DNA of 64,000 bases from NCBI GenBank assembly GCA_965262775.1, contig CBDHFT010000006.1, forward strand, positions 186,001-250,000, read 5' to 3'. Numbering within the stretch: the stretch's first letter is position 1; each line of letters begins with the position of its first letter. The notes under the pieces were generated by a model that made no database searches, was not told where the DNA came from, and was given only the letters and a program-made list of their open reading frames with translations. The translations under genes and the position numbers were made by a program. Positions 1 to 9,138 of this stretch are shown piece by piece. This DNA comes from JASGCL01 sp965262775 (GTDB lineage: Bacteria > Pseudomonadota > Alphaproteobacteria > JASGCL01).

Positions 1-1
1 G

Positions 2-1459
2 TGGCTAACCGACCATCAAGCAAATTTAGAATTGTCAGAATATTTTGGCCAATATTACGCTAGGATACCATTAAAAAAATCGCCCAATATTACCTGTGGC
101 AATGCCCTGACGCTGGATTGGCAAAAAATTTTATCCGCCAAACAATGTTCTTATATCATTGGCAATCCGCCATTTATTGGTGCTCGCCAAAAAGATGGCA
201 TGCAATCGAAAGAAATGGAAGATATATTTTCAGGAATAAAAGATTGGGGTAATTTGGATTATGTAACAGCATGGTATAAAAAAGCCGCCGAATATATCCA
301 TGGCACAAAAATTAAGGTGGGGTTTGTTGCCACCAATAGCATTACACAGGGTTTGCACGTTGGTATATTATGGAATAATTTAATCAATCAACATGGTATT
401 ACCATTCATTTTGCCCATCAAACCTTTGCTTGGTCAAATGAAGCCACGGGTAAGGCGGCAGTTTATGTGGTGATAATCGGTTTTGCCAATTTTGATAGTG
501 ATAAAAAAATTCTATATGAATATGATGATATTAAGGGCGACCCAAATCAATCGCTAGTAAAATATATTAGTCCTTATTTATCTTCTAACAAAATGGATAT
601 TGCAATTAGCAGTCGTGAGAAGCCTTTATGCGATGTGCCAAAAATGTCGTTTGGTAGTATGCCCCGTGATGGTGGTTTTTTAATTATAGAAAATGAGAAA
701 GAAAAAGAACAATTGATAAATCATAATCCATTGGTAATAAAATATATTAAAAATTATATTGGGGCAGATGATTTTATCAATGGTTATAAAAGATATTGTT
801 TATGGTTGGTGGATGCTGAGCCAAGTGATTTAAAAAAAATGCCCTTGGTGATGGAAAGAATAAAAAAAGTAAAAGAATTTCGGTTGGCGAGCAAAAAAAC
901 TGCAACCAGAAAATTTGCTGAAACTCCATCGTTATTTTGCGAACAACGACCCGCAAAAAGTAATTATTTATTAGTGCCACGGGTGTCATCGGAAAGGCGA
1001 AAATATATTCCCATAGGCTTTTTTAGCAAAGATAATATTGTAGCTGATAGTTGCTTAGCTATTGGCAACGCCACCCTCTACCATTTTGGCATTTTGACTT
1101 CTGCCATGCACATGGCATGGGTAGCGCAAGTTTGTGGACGATTAAAATCAGATTTCCGTTATTCAAAAGATATTGTTTATAACAATTTTCCATGGCCAAA
1201 GAATCCGCCCACAGACAAAATAAAAAAAATTGAATCCATCGCCCAAAGGATTTTGGATATTCGTAAAAAATATGAAAATAAAAATACCCTTGCCGATTTG
1301 TATGACCCCAATACCATGCCAAGCGATTTGTTAAAAACCCATGAGGATTTAGACAAATTGGTTGATGATTGCTACGGCTCCGCTGGTTTTGCCAGCAACG
1401 GCGATCGCCTCACCCATTTATTTAATTTGTATGAAGAATATATAAAAAATAAAAATTAA
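2..1459 (+). CDS. MmeI-like (type IIG/BREX-like) DNA adenine methyltransferase, C-terminal part, cut at 5' by window edge
   Basis: The frame is open to the left edge: an in-frame WLTDHQAN stretch lies upstream of the first TTG (32), so the true start is outside the window. The N6-adenine methyltransferase motif IV, NPPF, is encoded at about 164-175, preceded by a GNAL..DW stretch typical of MmeI-type enzymes. The C terminus has the family's TLADLYDP..MP..L block, near the expected helical end of the target-recognition region. The product would methylate adenine in a specific site; in full-length MmeI proteins a nuclease domain precedes this part and cannot be seen here. The gene looks more A+T-rich than the chromosomal genes to its right, which fits a horizontally acquired restriction or defence gene. 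Family assignment is good; whether it is a restriction enzyme or an orphan methylase is unknown. Confidence 0.85.
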   Translation, partial: WLTDHQANLELSEYFGQYYARIPLKKSPNITCGNALTLDWQKILSAKQCSYIIGNPPFIGARQKDGMQSKEMEDIFSGIKDWGNLDYVTAWYKKAAEYIHGTKIKVGFVATNSITQGLHVGILWNNLINQHGITIHFAHQTFAWSNEATGKAAVYVVIIGFANFDSDKKILYEYDDIKGDPNQSLVKYISPYLSSNKMDIAISSREKPLCDVPKMSFGSMPRDGGFLIIENEKEKEQLINHNPLVIKYIKNYIGADDFINGYKRYCLWLVDAEPSDLKKMPLVMERIKKVKEFRLASKKTATRKFAETPSLFCEQRPAKSNYLLVPRVSSERRKYIPIGFFSKDNIVADSCLAIGNATLYHFGILTSAMHMAWVAQVCGRLKSDFRYSKDIVYNNFPWPKNPPTDKIKKIESIAQRILDIRKKYENKNTLADLYDPNTMPSDLLKTHEDLDKLVDDCYGSAGFASNGDRLTHLFNLYEEYIKNKN

Positions 1460-1677
1460 TTGTTGCAACAATGGGGGCAAAATTCGACCGAACTGAAATA
1501 TTGTTTTTTTGCCTCCATCATAGCTTCCTCAGGACTTTTTTTATAACTAGCATGATAAACATCATCCTGCATGTGCGGGCACCCCTCCCGATGCAATAAA
1601 TGCACGCGCTGACCCGTGGAACCATCCACAAAGGTTTCCTTTTTTTCTATCATATATGCTTTGCCTAATCCTGACAT
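1456..1677 (-). CDS. Small Cys/His protein of unknown function
   Basis: This is a 73-residue protein that I cannot assign to a named family. It has a GCPHM motif near the middle (about residues 32-36) and an EFCPHCC motif near the C terminus, so four cysteines and several histidines could bind a metal such as zinc. There is no signal peptide or membrane segment. It converges on the methyltransferase gene and overlaps its stop codon by 4 bp, which suggests that it belongs to the same acquired block. The reading frame and the paired CPH motifs make it look like a real gene rather than a chance frame. Function is not inferred. Confidence 0.6.
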   Translation of the reverse strand: MSGLGKAYMIEKKETFVDGSTGQRVHLLHREGCPHMQDDVYHASYKKSPEEAMMEAKKQYFSSVEFCPHCCNN

Positions 1678-1891
1678 GGTTTTTTTATACCCTGGATTCT
1701 TTTATCCAGCAATATCTATTTCACCAATGACCACCATTTGTTGCCGATAGTTTTTATAGCGATAGGGCGCAACCCAAGCATAAGATAAAAACACCACGCG
1801 CGGCGCGCGCGGGCGGTTGCAATTTTTAACCAATGGGCTTATAGATACAATAATCAAATATAGCATTATTTCAATAAAATATAGCAACATC

Positions 1892-2587
1892 ATGGCAAAG
1901 AAAAAAACCATAGCTGGAAAAAAATTGACTTCTTCCGCGCCCAAAACCAGCAACCAGGCGGGCGGCGCCATGGCGGGTTTGGCAACCCAATCGCTGTTGG
2001 TGGATATTCATTATGCAACCTTGGTGGATAGGTTTTTAAAATTTATAAAACGTTATCAACAATGGTTGGTGGCGGTGGTCGTCCTCGCCCTGGTCATAAG
2101 CTTGGCAGTGATAAGTTGGAATTTTTATCAACAATCCCAAGCAAAAAAAATAAGCGAAGAATTTTACGCCCTGCTCGGCGATAAGGAAATTGCCACCCAC
2201 CCCGATAAATTGGTGAATTTCGCCGTTAATTACAGCAAAGGTGCAGGGGCGGGTTATGGCGCATTGGCCAGCGTGATGGCTTTGCAATTAATCGAAAAAA
2301 ATAAAAATGACGCCGCGCAAACCAATTTGAAAAACACCATCGATAAAGCCGTGGCGCAGAATCCCTATTTGCGCGACCTGACGACTTTGCGTTCGGGCGA
2401 TGAAAAAACATTGCGCGGCCTTACCGTGGCGGCGCAAAATTCGGCGATGATAAATTTGGCCCTGGCCGACCGCTTAACCGCCGCGGGAAAAAAAGACGAA
2501 GCAAAAAAAACCTTGCAAAATATCGCCATCAACAACCAAAATAATTTGCTTGGTTTGTTGATGTTACAAATTTTACCCAATTATTAA
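1892..2587 (+). CDS. YfgM-like membrane-anchored tetratricopeptide-type protein
   Basis: The protein has about 231 residues from the ATG at 1892. A longer frame opens at 1817, but its first 25 residues are not like a protein N terminus, and the MAKKKT start is more natural. A basic, Ser/Thr/Ala-rich cytoplasmic tail of about 55 residues precedes one transmembrane helix (about 58-77), followed by an alpha-helical domain with Ala- and Leu-rich repeats of TPR type. This is the layout of the YfgM (DUF2133) family, an inner-membrane protein linked to periplasmic chaperones. Adjacency supports this: bamB follows 27 bp downstream, the same pairing seen in many proteobacteria. No clear ribosome-binding site precedes the start. 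Confidence 0.75.
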   Translation: MAKKKTIAGKKLTSSAPKTSNQAGGAMAGLATQSLLVDIHYATLVDRFLKFIKRYQQWLVAVVVLALVISLAVISWNFYQQSQAKKISEEFYALLGDKEIATHPDKLVNFAVNYSKGAGAGYGALASVMALQLIEKNKNDAAQTNLKNTIDKAVAQNPYLRDLTTLRSGDEKTLRGLTVAAQNSAMINLALADRLTAAGKKDEAKKTLQNIAINNQNNLLGLLMLQILPNY

Positions 2588-2614
2588 TTCATCAAACATT
2601 ATCCATCGAACAAC

Positions 2615-4057
2615 ATGTTGCAAAAAAAAATTTACTCCTATGTTTTTGGCGGCGCCATGGCAACATTGTTGTTAACTGGTTGCGCCGATAACAAATTGAC
2701 CCTGAGCGGGCAACGGCAAGTTATCGATATTGCATCGATAGACGATGTCCGCGCCAGCGATTCAAAACTTATCGGCGGTGGCTACAGCCTAACCCAGCCA
2801 GTCACCAACCAAGAATGGCGTTCGGCGTCGGGCGGTAACGACCGTCGCCCGCCCCACGCGCGCGGCGGCGAAAAAAACAAAATAGCTTTTTACATAAAAA
2901 TTGGCGCAGGCACGGGGAAATCCACCCTCTATCCCGCGTTCGATAAAGACGGCGATGAAAACCCCGAAACCCCGCGGGGCGAGGCTAATATAGTCAACAT
3001 CGCCCCCATTGTTGCCGACAATAAAATTTTCGCCATCGACAGCCGTTATCAAATCACCGTGCTCGATTGGCAAAAAGATAGCGACCAGCCCAAAGTAAAA
3101 TGGCGTTATCTTTTAAGCGAAGCCAACAATTACCTTGCCGCGACGGGCGGGGGCATGGCCTTCGCCAATGCTGGCGGCCCCGATGGCAAAACCCCTTTGT
3201 TGGTGGTGACCACGGGGTTTGGTAAAGTATACGCCTTTAACGCCAACACGGGCGATGTGGTTTTTCAACAAAATCTTATCAGCCCGATTAAAAATTCGGC
3301 GGCCATCACCGACAGCCTAGCCATTGTTAAAACCATCGACGGTTCGGTTTATGGTTTGTCATTGCGCGACGGGCGTAAGGTTTGGCAAAATAATAGTTTG
3401 CTGGCCGATGGCGGCGTGATTGATGCCATTGGGTTTAAGGGTGGATCCGCCCCCACCGCCAGCGCGGGACGGGTGTGGACGGGTTTTTTGTCGGGTAATG
3501 TGATGGCTTTGAACGGCGCGTCGGGCAATATATTATGGCAAGATGGCACGATGAAATTCAGCATAGGCGACAGCAACCGTTATCGCGAAATTATTGGCAA
3601 CATGATGCTTGACGGCGGGGTTATCTATGCCTTCAGCTTTGGTTCCGACGCCATTGCCTTCCGCGCCGATGGTGGCGGTAAATTGTGGCGCAAACGTTTG
3701 GCGACCATCGAAAACCCGACCATGAATAACCAAACAATTTTTATTATCGACAGCGATTACAATTTGAAAGCCATTAATAAAGCGACAGGCAATTTATTTT
3801 GGAGCCGTATCCTTGAAAAATATCAATACCCTGGCACGCGAACTTTGACATTGGTCGATTGGCATGGCCCGTTGTTGGTAAGCAAAAGATTGTTTCTGGC
3901 AAATAATATAGGGCAATATATGTTCGTCAATGCCCTGAACGGCAACATGATAGAGCAGGGCCAAGATGATATATATAAACTTGACTCCCCCGCCATCGCG
4001 GCCAAAAACACCATTTTGTTTGTCAACAGCATGGGATATTTGGTGGGGATTCAATAG
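2615..4057 (+). CDS. bamB: Outer-membrane assembly lipoprotein BamB
   Basis: This 480-residue lipoprotein has a signal peptide ending in the lipobox LTGC (Cys about 23). The mature part contains repeated PQQ-type beta-propeller blades, seen as recurrent G.VYAFNA.TG..., G.V.ALNG.SGNILWQ and AINKATGNLFWSR units, as expected of the eight-bladed BamB propeller. BamB is a non-enzymatic scaffold of the BAM complex that inserts beta-barrel proteins into the outer membrane. It is longer than the roughly 390-residue E. coli protein because of an N-terminal region rich in Asn, Gly and Arg. It follows the YfgM-like gene, and a small outer-membrane barrel gene follows it. The der gene, a usual neighbour, is instead about 55 kb away. 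Confidence 0.88.
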   Translation: MLQKKIYSYVFGGAMATLLLTGCADNKLTLSGQRQVIDIASIDDVRASDSKLIGGGYSLTQPVTNQEWRSASGGNDRRPPHARGGEKNKIAFYIKIGAGTGKSTLYPAFDKDGDENPETPRGEANIVNIAPIVADNKIFAIDSRYQITVLDWQKDSDQPKVKWRYLLSEANNYLAATGGGMAFANAGGPDGKTPLLVVTTGFGKVYAFNANTGDVVFQQNLISPIKNSAAITDSLAIVKTIDGSVYGLSLRDGRKVWQNNSLLADGGVIDAIGFKGGSAPTASAGRVWTGFLSGNVMALNGASGNILWQDGTMKFSIGDSNRYREIIGNMMLDGGVIYAFSFGSDAIAFRADGGGKLWRKRLATIENPTMNNQTIFIIDSDYNLKAINKATGNLFWSRILEKYQYPGTRTLTLVDWHGPLLVSKRLFLANNIGQYMFVNALNGNMIEQGQDDIYKLDSPAIAAKNTILFVNSMGYLVGIQ

Positions 4058-4095
4058 ATAATTGACTTTGTTCCATCATATTGTTAGCTAATATC

Positions 4096-4680
4096 ATGAA
4101 AAAAATAACTTATTTTCTATCCGTTGTCATGATTGCTTTGTTATTGGCAATCGCGAGCCAGCCACAAAAAGCCAAGGCTGAATTTTACGGCGATATTAAC
4201 GCCGAATTTGCTATCGCGGGCAATACCAATTTGGTGCCACGCATCGGCGGCGGGGTGACATTTGATTTGGGTTACATCATTGGTAACAATCGTTTTTTTA
4301 TTAACAGTGGGGTTCATTACCTTTCTGGCAAACCCGCCGATTATGATATTCTGCGTCATCGCTACCAATTGTTTTCCTTCGTGCATGTGCCGCTAACTTT
4401 AAATTATGGCATCGTGCTGAATGCTGGGCGCGTTTCTTTCATCCCCTCGCTTGGCTTTGGTTACAGTTTCACGACCATGTATGGCTATGATATAGAAACC
4501 GATGGTCGCGCGCTTCCGTTCCCTGCCCATAGTTTTATTGTCAGCCCCAAATTGCAAATCATGTATAATTTTAGTGACAAAACATCGATAGGGGCAACCT
4601 TTGGCGGTAATGTTTTTGCGTCGGAATTTTTAAAATTCACCTACATGGTGGTGGGTTTTACCGCCAGCACAAAATTTTAA
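4096..4680 (+). CDS. Small outer-membrane beta-barrel protein (OmpA/W-like fold)
   Basis: The protein has 194 residues from the ATG at 4096. A TTG 15 bp upstream would only lengthen the signal peptide. Residues 1 to about 29 are a Sec signal peptide ending in AKA. The rest is made of alternating hydrophobic and polar strands with many Gly and aromatic residues and ends in a terminal Phe (TKF), the typical C-terminal signature recognised by the BAM machinery. It probably forms an eight-stranded barrel; no ligand or transport function can be read from the sequence. It lies 38 bp after bamB in the same direction and may be cotranscribed with its own assembly factor. Confidence 0.7.
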   Translation: MKKITYFLSVVMIALLLAIASQPQKAKAEFYGDINAEFAIAGNTNLVPRIGGGVTFDLGYIIGNNRFFINSGVHYLSGKPADYDILRHRYQLFSFVHVPLTLNYGIVLNAGRVSFIPSLGFGYSFTTMYGYDIETDGRALPFPAHSFIVSPKLQIMYNFSDKTSIGATFGGNVFASEFLKFTYMVVGFTASTKF

Positions 4681-4685
4681 GTTAT

Positions 4686-5276
4686 TTATTTCTCAATAAT
4701 ATAACAAGTATTCAACGCGCCAGCGCGCTCGACCCGATATTTCTTTGGTATAATTTTTTCCATATCAACCGATTGAAAACCCAAGGCGCGGGTTAAGGGA
4801 TTTAACGAATGAGCCAATTTGCTTTTGCGGGTGTTAACATACAACATGATTTTGCCGCCTGGCTTCAAATGCTGCAATGCTAATTTCAAAAAAGCATCGG
4901 GGTGCGGCAAAACGGAAATAACATGCACCAGCACAATAATATCAACTTTTTTAGTTTTTTTTAATATATCTTCGGCGTAACCAATTAAAAATTCTGGGGC
5001 ATTTTTTTTCATCATATTGGGTAAATATTTTTTTACCCGCCGCTCTGCAACCTTCAACGCCAAACGGTCGGGCTCAGAAAAAATAAATCTATTTTTATTT
5101 TTCTCACCAAGATATTTTATGTAAGGGCCCACGCCCGTGCCAATATCCAAAATAGTTAGGTCATGATTTTTTCTGGTAAAATCTGCAAAATGTTCATAGC
5201 TGCTTTTTTGCCACAACCCCCAGGTAAAAGAATAAACGGGGCGCCATAAAGTCCAAACATTAAAACCAAATATCAT
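4686..5276 (-). CDS. Class I SAM-dependent methyltransferase
   Basis: The protein has 196 residues. The SAM-binding motif I, ILDIGTGVG, lies at about residues 41-49 and is followed by an acidic residue (FSEPDR) at the end of strand 2 and a VDIIVLVHVI motif IV region. The C-terminal half has the LKPGGKIMLYV segment common to this fold. The substrate is not evident: it resembles small-molecule or ubiquinone/malonyl-type methyltransferases only in the generic Rossmann core. It converges on the outer-membrane barrel gene, and the two stop codons are only a few bases apart. No neighbouring gene indicates a pathway. Confidence 0.7.
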   Translation of the reverse strand: MIFGFNVWTLWRPVYSFTWGLWQKSSYEHFADFTRKNHDLTILDIGTGVGPYIKYLGEKNKNRFIFSEPDRLALKVAERRVKKYLPNMMKKNAPEFLIGYAEDILKKTKKVDIIVLVHVISVLPHPDAFLKLALQHLKPGGKIMLYVNTRKSKLAHSLNPLTRALGFQSVDMEKIIPKKYRVERAGALNTCYIIEK

Positions 5277-5401
5277 GCGCGCGACATTAGCAAATTATAG
5301 CTCAATCACCAAACAAAAAATTACCTTGCTTTTTGCTCATAATAGCCTTAAAGCATTTTTGACCAAGCTTTTTGTAAATTCTATGAACGCACAAAAAATG
5401 G

Positions 5402-5478
<77 letters not shown>

Positions 5479-5508
5479 CCTACTAAAAATATAGTATAAA
5501 TAAAAAAA

Positions 5509-6492
5509 ATGTTAGAGGCTTTCTTTTCTATTTTTCCCATTTTAGCTTTGGTGCTGTCTGGCTTTCTTATTGGTCGCATGGTGCGCAAACCAAAGGAAGA
5601 ATTGAGCGATCATTATATGTTGCTCGACAGGTTTATTTTTTATGTTTTGGCCCCTGCTTTCTTCTTCTTCACCATCGCCAATGGCAACATCGATGCTATT
5701 GTTAACTTTCCCTATTTTTTGGCGTTGATTGCCAGCCAATTTATTATGATGGGACTGGCGCTTATTATCACGGGCAATTTTTTTAAAGAACCATTCGGCG
5801 AAAGGATGCTGCATAGTTTATCTTCCAGTTTTCCCAATGTCTTGTTCGTTGGCTTCCCCATTATGATAGCGGTTTTTGGCGAGCAGGGCATTATGCCCGC
5901 TATCCAGGCCGTGTTCATTCAGCAGGCTATCATCATGCCGATATTGCTATCGACCCTGCAATTTGATTTGGCCGTCAGGCGCGGCTTTAGCCATGGCAAT
6001 GTGCACACCACGATTATAGAAATTGTTCGTGCTGGCCTGTCGGTTATTAAAAATCCTATTTTGCTGTCGATATTGGCGGGTGTTTGTTTTTCTTATTTTG
6101 ATTGGGAAATGCCAAAACCCCTGACCAATTTTTTTAATTTGGCGAACGGTGCTTTGAACGCCGTGGCCTTGTTTGCGATTGGCGTTTTTATGGCGCAAAC
6201 AAAATTTGTTTATAAATTGGTGGTGGCGCAAGAAAGTTGGTGGGTGGTGATATTAAAAATTATTGTTATGCCATTGTTAAGTTGGTTGATTGTGACCTTG
6301 GCCTTTTCTTATTTGGATTCCGTACATGCCGCCGCGGTGGTTATTATTGCCGCCCTGCCCACCGCTGGTTCTATCATGTTGTTGGCCCATCATTTTTCTA
6401 TCAGGAAAAAACGCACGATGTTAGAATATCATTTAACCAGCTTGGTTTCGGTCGTAACTTTAAGTATTATCCTTGCCTATTACCTTAACTAG
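5509..6492 (+). CDS. AEC-family (auxin efflux carrier-like) permease
   Basis: This 327-residue, very hydrophobic protein has about ten predicted membrane helices arranged as two similar halves, as in the AEC/BASS-fold family. The N-terminal helix is followed by a basic cytoplasmic GRMVRKPKEE loop; the first half has a LSSSFPNVLFVGFPI segment and the second an AALPTAGSIMLLAH segment, which are the family's conserved substrate-site regions. Bacterial members export or import small organic acids such as malate or malonate; the substrate here cannot be told. It begins 31 bp after tRNA-Pro and is followed by the dciA-trmD-rplS group in the same direction. Confidence 0.82.
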   Translation: MLEAFFSIFPILALVLSGFLIGRMVRKPKEELSDHYMLLDRFIFYVLAPAFFFFTIANGNIDAIVNFPYFLALIASQFIMMGLALIITGNFFKEPFGERMLHSLSSSFPNVLFVGFPIMIAVFGEQGIMPAIQAVFIQQAIIMPILLSTLQFDLAVRRGFSHGNVHTTIIEIVRAGLSVIKNPILLSILAGVCFSYFDWEMPKPLTNFFNLANGALNAVALFAIGVFMAQTKFVYKLVVAQESWWVVILKIIVMPLLSWLIVTLAFSYLDSVHAAAVVIIAALPTAGSIMLLAHHFSIRKKRTMLEYHLTSLVSVVTLSIILAYYLN

Positions 6493-6540
6493 TTATCCTC
6501 ATCACATGGCTGGCTAAGTATTTTTAATGAAAGGCGGCGC

Positions 6541-6876
6541 ATGATAAGAAAAAGCAATTTACAATCGATGGAGGGGCTCGTCAAAAAAATGGCGCGGCTT
6601 TACCTTGGCCGTGCGGGCATGGTGGCGATGGATATAAGCAAATATTGGCGAGAGGTGGTTGGCGAAGAATTTTATCAGACAGTATTTTTTCAGAAAGTTT
6701 CTTTTCCTATAAAAAAAAACCTCCAACAAAAAAACAATGGCGTGTTGATGGTGATTTGTAATCCCGCGGTGGCGCATTTGATAAAGTTTGAAGAAAAAAA
6801 TATTTTACAACGCGCCAATCGCTACTTTGGTTATCCTGCCCTTGGGCGTATTCATGTTAAGCAACGAAACACATGA
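6541..6876 (+). CDS. dciA: DciA-type (DUF721) replicative-helicase loader protein
   Basis: The 111-residue protein fits the DUF721/DciA family: an N-terminal basic helix, a W..VVGEEFYQ segment (about residues 36-46) and a hydrophobic VLMVICNPAVAHLIKFEE segment that is a hallmark of the family. DciA replaces DnaC/DnaI as the helper that brings DnaB helicase to the origin in most bacteria that lack those loaders. The gene's last 4 bp overlap the trmD start (ATGA), so translation of the two is probably coupled. The family call comes from motif pattern and length only. Confidence 0.7.
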   Translation: MIRKSNLQSMEGLVKKMARLYLGRAGMVAMDISKYWREVVGEEFYQTVFFQKVSFPIKKNLQQKNNGVLMVICNPAVAHLIKFEEKNILQRANRYFGYPALGRIHVKQRNT

Positions 6877-7616
6877 AAAATTTTATCTTACTTACATTAT
6901 TCCCTGAAATGTTTCCTGGTGCCTTGGCCCATTCGGTTATCGGCAATGCACTTGGTTCGTTGTGGAATTACCACGCCATCAATTTGCGCGATTTTGCCGA
7001 CAACAAACATAATCGGGTCGATGACGAACCGTTCGGCGGCGGCGCGGGCATGGTTATAAGGGCGGAGGTTGCCTTTAACGCGGTCGAGGCTGCCCTGCGC
7101 CCCCACCCCAACGCCCGCGTTGTTCATTTGACGCCGCGTGGGGAATTATTAACCCCCGCCATAGCAAAATATTTGGCGGCAGGAACGGAGCAGGGGAGCA
7201 ACAGCGAAGAAAATATAATATTGATATGCGGCCGTTACGAGGCCATCGACCAGCGATTTGTGGATTATTATAATCAGCAACACCCCGATAACCCGATGAT
7301 GGAGATTAGCATTGGTGATTATGTTTTGTCGGGCGGTGAATTGGCCGCGATGGTGTTGATGGATAGTATTTTGCGTTTTGTGCCAGGTATATTAGGCAAA
7401 GAAGAAAGCCACGAAGAGGAAAGCCACGAGGCTGGGTTGTTGGAACATCACCATTATACCCGCCCCGCCGAATGGCGCGGATTAAAAGTTCCAGAAATTC
7501 TCTTGACAGGCAACCATAAAAAGATTAAAGAGTTTCGTCAGGCTGAAGCAGAAAATATAACGAAGCAACGACGCCCTGACATCTTGAAAAAACAAATAAC
7601 CGACAAAAAAAATTGA
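6873..7616 (+). CDS. trmD: tRNA (guanine37-N1)-methyltransferase TrmD
   Basis: The protein has 247 residues. TrmD methylates N1 of G37 next to the anticodon and prevents +1 frameshifting. The trefoil-knot SPOUT motifs are present: LLTLFPEMF at the N terminus, DEPFGGGAGMV (about residues 50-60), LICGRYEAIDQRF, and the SIGDYVLSGGELAAMVL segment that binds SAM. The C-terminal HHYTRP..WRG..VPE.LL.GNH block is also conserved. The start overlaps dciA and rplS follows within about 10 bp, keeping the common trmD-rplS pairing. Confidence 0.96.
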   Translation: MKNFILLTLFPEMFPGALAHSVIGNALGSLWNYHAINLRDFADNKHNRVDDEPFGGGAGMVIRAEVAFNAVEAALRPHPNARVVHLTPRGELLTPAIAKYLAAGTEQGSNSEENIILICGRYEAIDQRFVDYYNQQHPDNPMMEISIGDYVLSGGELAAMVLMDSILRFVPGILGKEESHEEESHEAGLLEHHHYTRPAEWRGLKVPEILLTGNHKKIKEFRQAEAENITKQRRPDILKKQITDKKN

Positions 7617-7624
7617 GAAATACC

Positions 7625-8173
7625 ATGATGAATTCATTTTCCAGCGTTTTAGCTGATAATTTAAAAAAAGCTAAACAAGCTAAAAAATCCCCCACCTTTC
7701 GTCCGGGCGATACATTGCGGGTTGAGGTGAAGGTTGTCGAAGGCGACAAGTCGCGGTTGCAGGCTTTTGAAGGGATTTGCATTGCCCGTAAAAATGCTGG
7801 CATCGGTTCTTCTTTCACGGTGCGCAAATTATCCTATGGCGAAGGTGTGGAAAGAACTTTCCCGCTTTTTAGCCCGATGGTCGATTCGGTTGAGGTTGTT
7901 CGCATGGGCAAAGTGCGTCGCGCCAAATTATATTATTTGAAGGGTCGCAAAGGGAAATCAGCACGCATCGCCGAAGAATTTCGTTCGGTGCTAGCCATGA
8001 AGGGTGATGAGATTGCCACGGCGGCGCATATCAGCGAAGAAAAAATAGCCGAGGTCATAGCCAAACCCGAAGCAGTTGTTGAAGCAAAGCCCGAAGTTAA
8101 AAACGAAGCACCAACCCAAGCGGTTGCTGCTGACGCTCCCGATGCTGTTGCCAAAGACGAGCAAAAATCATAA
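7625..8173 (+). CDS. rplS: 50S ribosomal protein L19 with a long C-terminal tail
   Basis: The protein has about 182 residues if it starts at the first ATG of the doublet ATGATG (7625); an upstream TTG at 7613 is unlikely. Residues to about 125 form a normal L19: FRPGDTLRVEVKV, R.QAFEGICIARKN, GSSFTVRKLS.G.GVER and FPL.SP.V. The rest is a roughly 55-residue extension rich in Ala, Glu and Lys that usual 115-130-residue L19 proteins lack; low-complexity tails of this kind occur in some alphaproteobacteria. L19 sits at the 30S-50S interface. The gene follows trmD. Confidence 0.95.
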   Translation: MMNSFSSVLADNLKKAKQAKKSPTFRPGDTLRVEVKVVEGDKSRLQAFEGICIARKNAGIGSSFTVRKLSYGEGVERTFPLFSPMVDSVEVVRMGKVRRAKLYYLKGRKGKSARIAEEFRSVLAMKGDEIATAAHISEEKIAEVIAKPEAVVEAKPEVKNEAPTQAVAADAPDAVAKDEQKS

Positions 8174-8264
8174 ATTATTTTGTTGAATGGGGTCAAGCGA
8201 AGCATAGGCCGCGCCCATACTTCTTACATGGCTATTCATGCCCAAGTATAAAAATGCTAACAAT

Positions 8265-8293
8265 TTGTAATGGCTGGGGACTCCTGCTATAAA
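8265..8293 (+). promoter_or_regulatory. Sigma-70-type promoter for kdsA-eno, probably leaderless
   Basis: TTGTAA (8265-8270), a 17-bp spacer and TATAAA (8288-8293) make a good sigma-70 promoter. The kdsA ATG is at 8299, about where transcription should begin, so the mRNA would have almost no leader. There is no Shine-Dalgarno sequence between the -10 box and the ATG. Confidence 0.55.
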
Positions 8294-8298
8294 ATATC

Positions 8299-9129
8299 AT
8301 GACCGCCGTTTATAATATAAAATCTATCAAGGGAATGACCATAGGCAATGATTTGCCTTTTATATTGATAGCGGGGCCTTGCGTTTTGGAATCGGAAAAA
8401 CATGCCTTGACCATGTCGGTGGCTATCCAAAAAATTTGTGACAAATTAAAAATCCCGCTTATTTATAAAACAAGTTTTGACAAGGCCAATCGGTCTTCTA
8501 TCGAATCCAGCCGCGGTTTGAATTTTGATGAATCGCTAAAAATTTTTTCTAAAATCAAGGCCGCGACGGGCCTGCCGCTGCTGACCGATTATCATGAAAA
8601 GGAGCAGGCGGCGCAAGTAGCCGACGTGGTTGATGTGTTGCAAGTGCCCGCGTTTTTATGCCGCCAAACCGACCTGTTGCTGGCGGGTGGCAAAACGGGC
8701 AAGCCGATGAATGTCAAAAAAGGTCAATTCCTGGCCCCCGAAGACATGGCGAATGTGGTGAGCAAAATTGAAAGCACGGGCAACCAAGATATTATGTTGT
8801 GCGAACGCGGGGTGAGTTTTGGCTATCGCACCTTGGTGAATGATTTTCGCAGCCTGCCCATCATGGCCAAAACTGGCAAACCCGTGATTTTTGACGCCAC
8901 CCATTCGGTGCAAAGCCCTGGCGGGCTTGGCAAAACATCGGGGGGGCAACGCGAATTTGTGTTCGACCTGGCGCGGGCCGCGGTTGCCGTGGGGGTGGCG
9001 GGATTATTTATGGAAGTTCATGAAGATCCTGACAAAGCCCCGTCCGATGGACCCAACATGATAAAGTTGTCTGATTTAGAAAATATCTTGCAGAAATTGC
9101 AAGAGATTGATAGGGTAATAAAAAAATAG
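8299..9129 (+). CDS. kdsA: 3-deoxy-8-phosphooctulonate (KDO-8-P) synthase
   Basis: The protein has 276 residues. KdsA condenses phosphoenolpyruvate and arabinose 5-phosphate to KDO-8-phosphate, the first committed step of the KDO part of LPS, in the cytoplasm. The (beta/alpha)8 barrel motifs are clear: AGPCVLES near residue 28, YKTSFDKANRSS, DVLQVPAFLCRQTDLL, NVKKGQF, CERG.SFGY and FDATHSVQ.PGG. The last motifs include the phosphate and metal region. The gene sits 9 bp ahead of eno, whose product makes the phosphoenolpyruvate that KdsA uses; this kdsA-eno order is common in alphaproteobacteria, although pyrG, often nearby, is missing here. Confidence 0.95.
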   Translation: MTAVYNIKSIKGMTIGNDLPFILIAGPCVLESEKHALTMSVAIQKICDKLKIPLIYKTSFDKANRSSIESSRGLNFDESLKIFSKIKAATGLPLLTDYHEKEQAAQVADVVDVLQVPAFLCRQTDLLLAGGKTGKPMNVKKGQFLAPEDMANVVSKIESTGNQDIMLCERGVSFGYRTLVNDFRSLPIMAKTGKPVIFDATHSVQSPGGLGKTSGGQREFVFDLARAAVAVGVAGLFMEVHEDPDKAPSDGPNMIKLSDLENILQKLQEIDRVIKK

Positions 9130-9138
9130 AAAAGAACG

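Noticed and set aside
1795..1816. GC-rich alternating CG stretch as an attachment site or Z-DNA element
   Set aside because: It is short, has no flanking repeats or integrase gene, and lies just before a normal gene.
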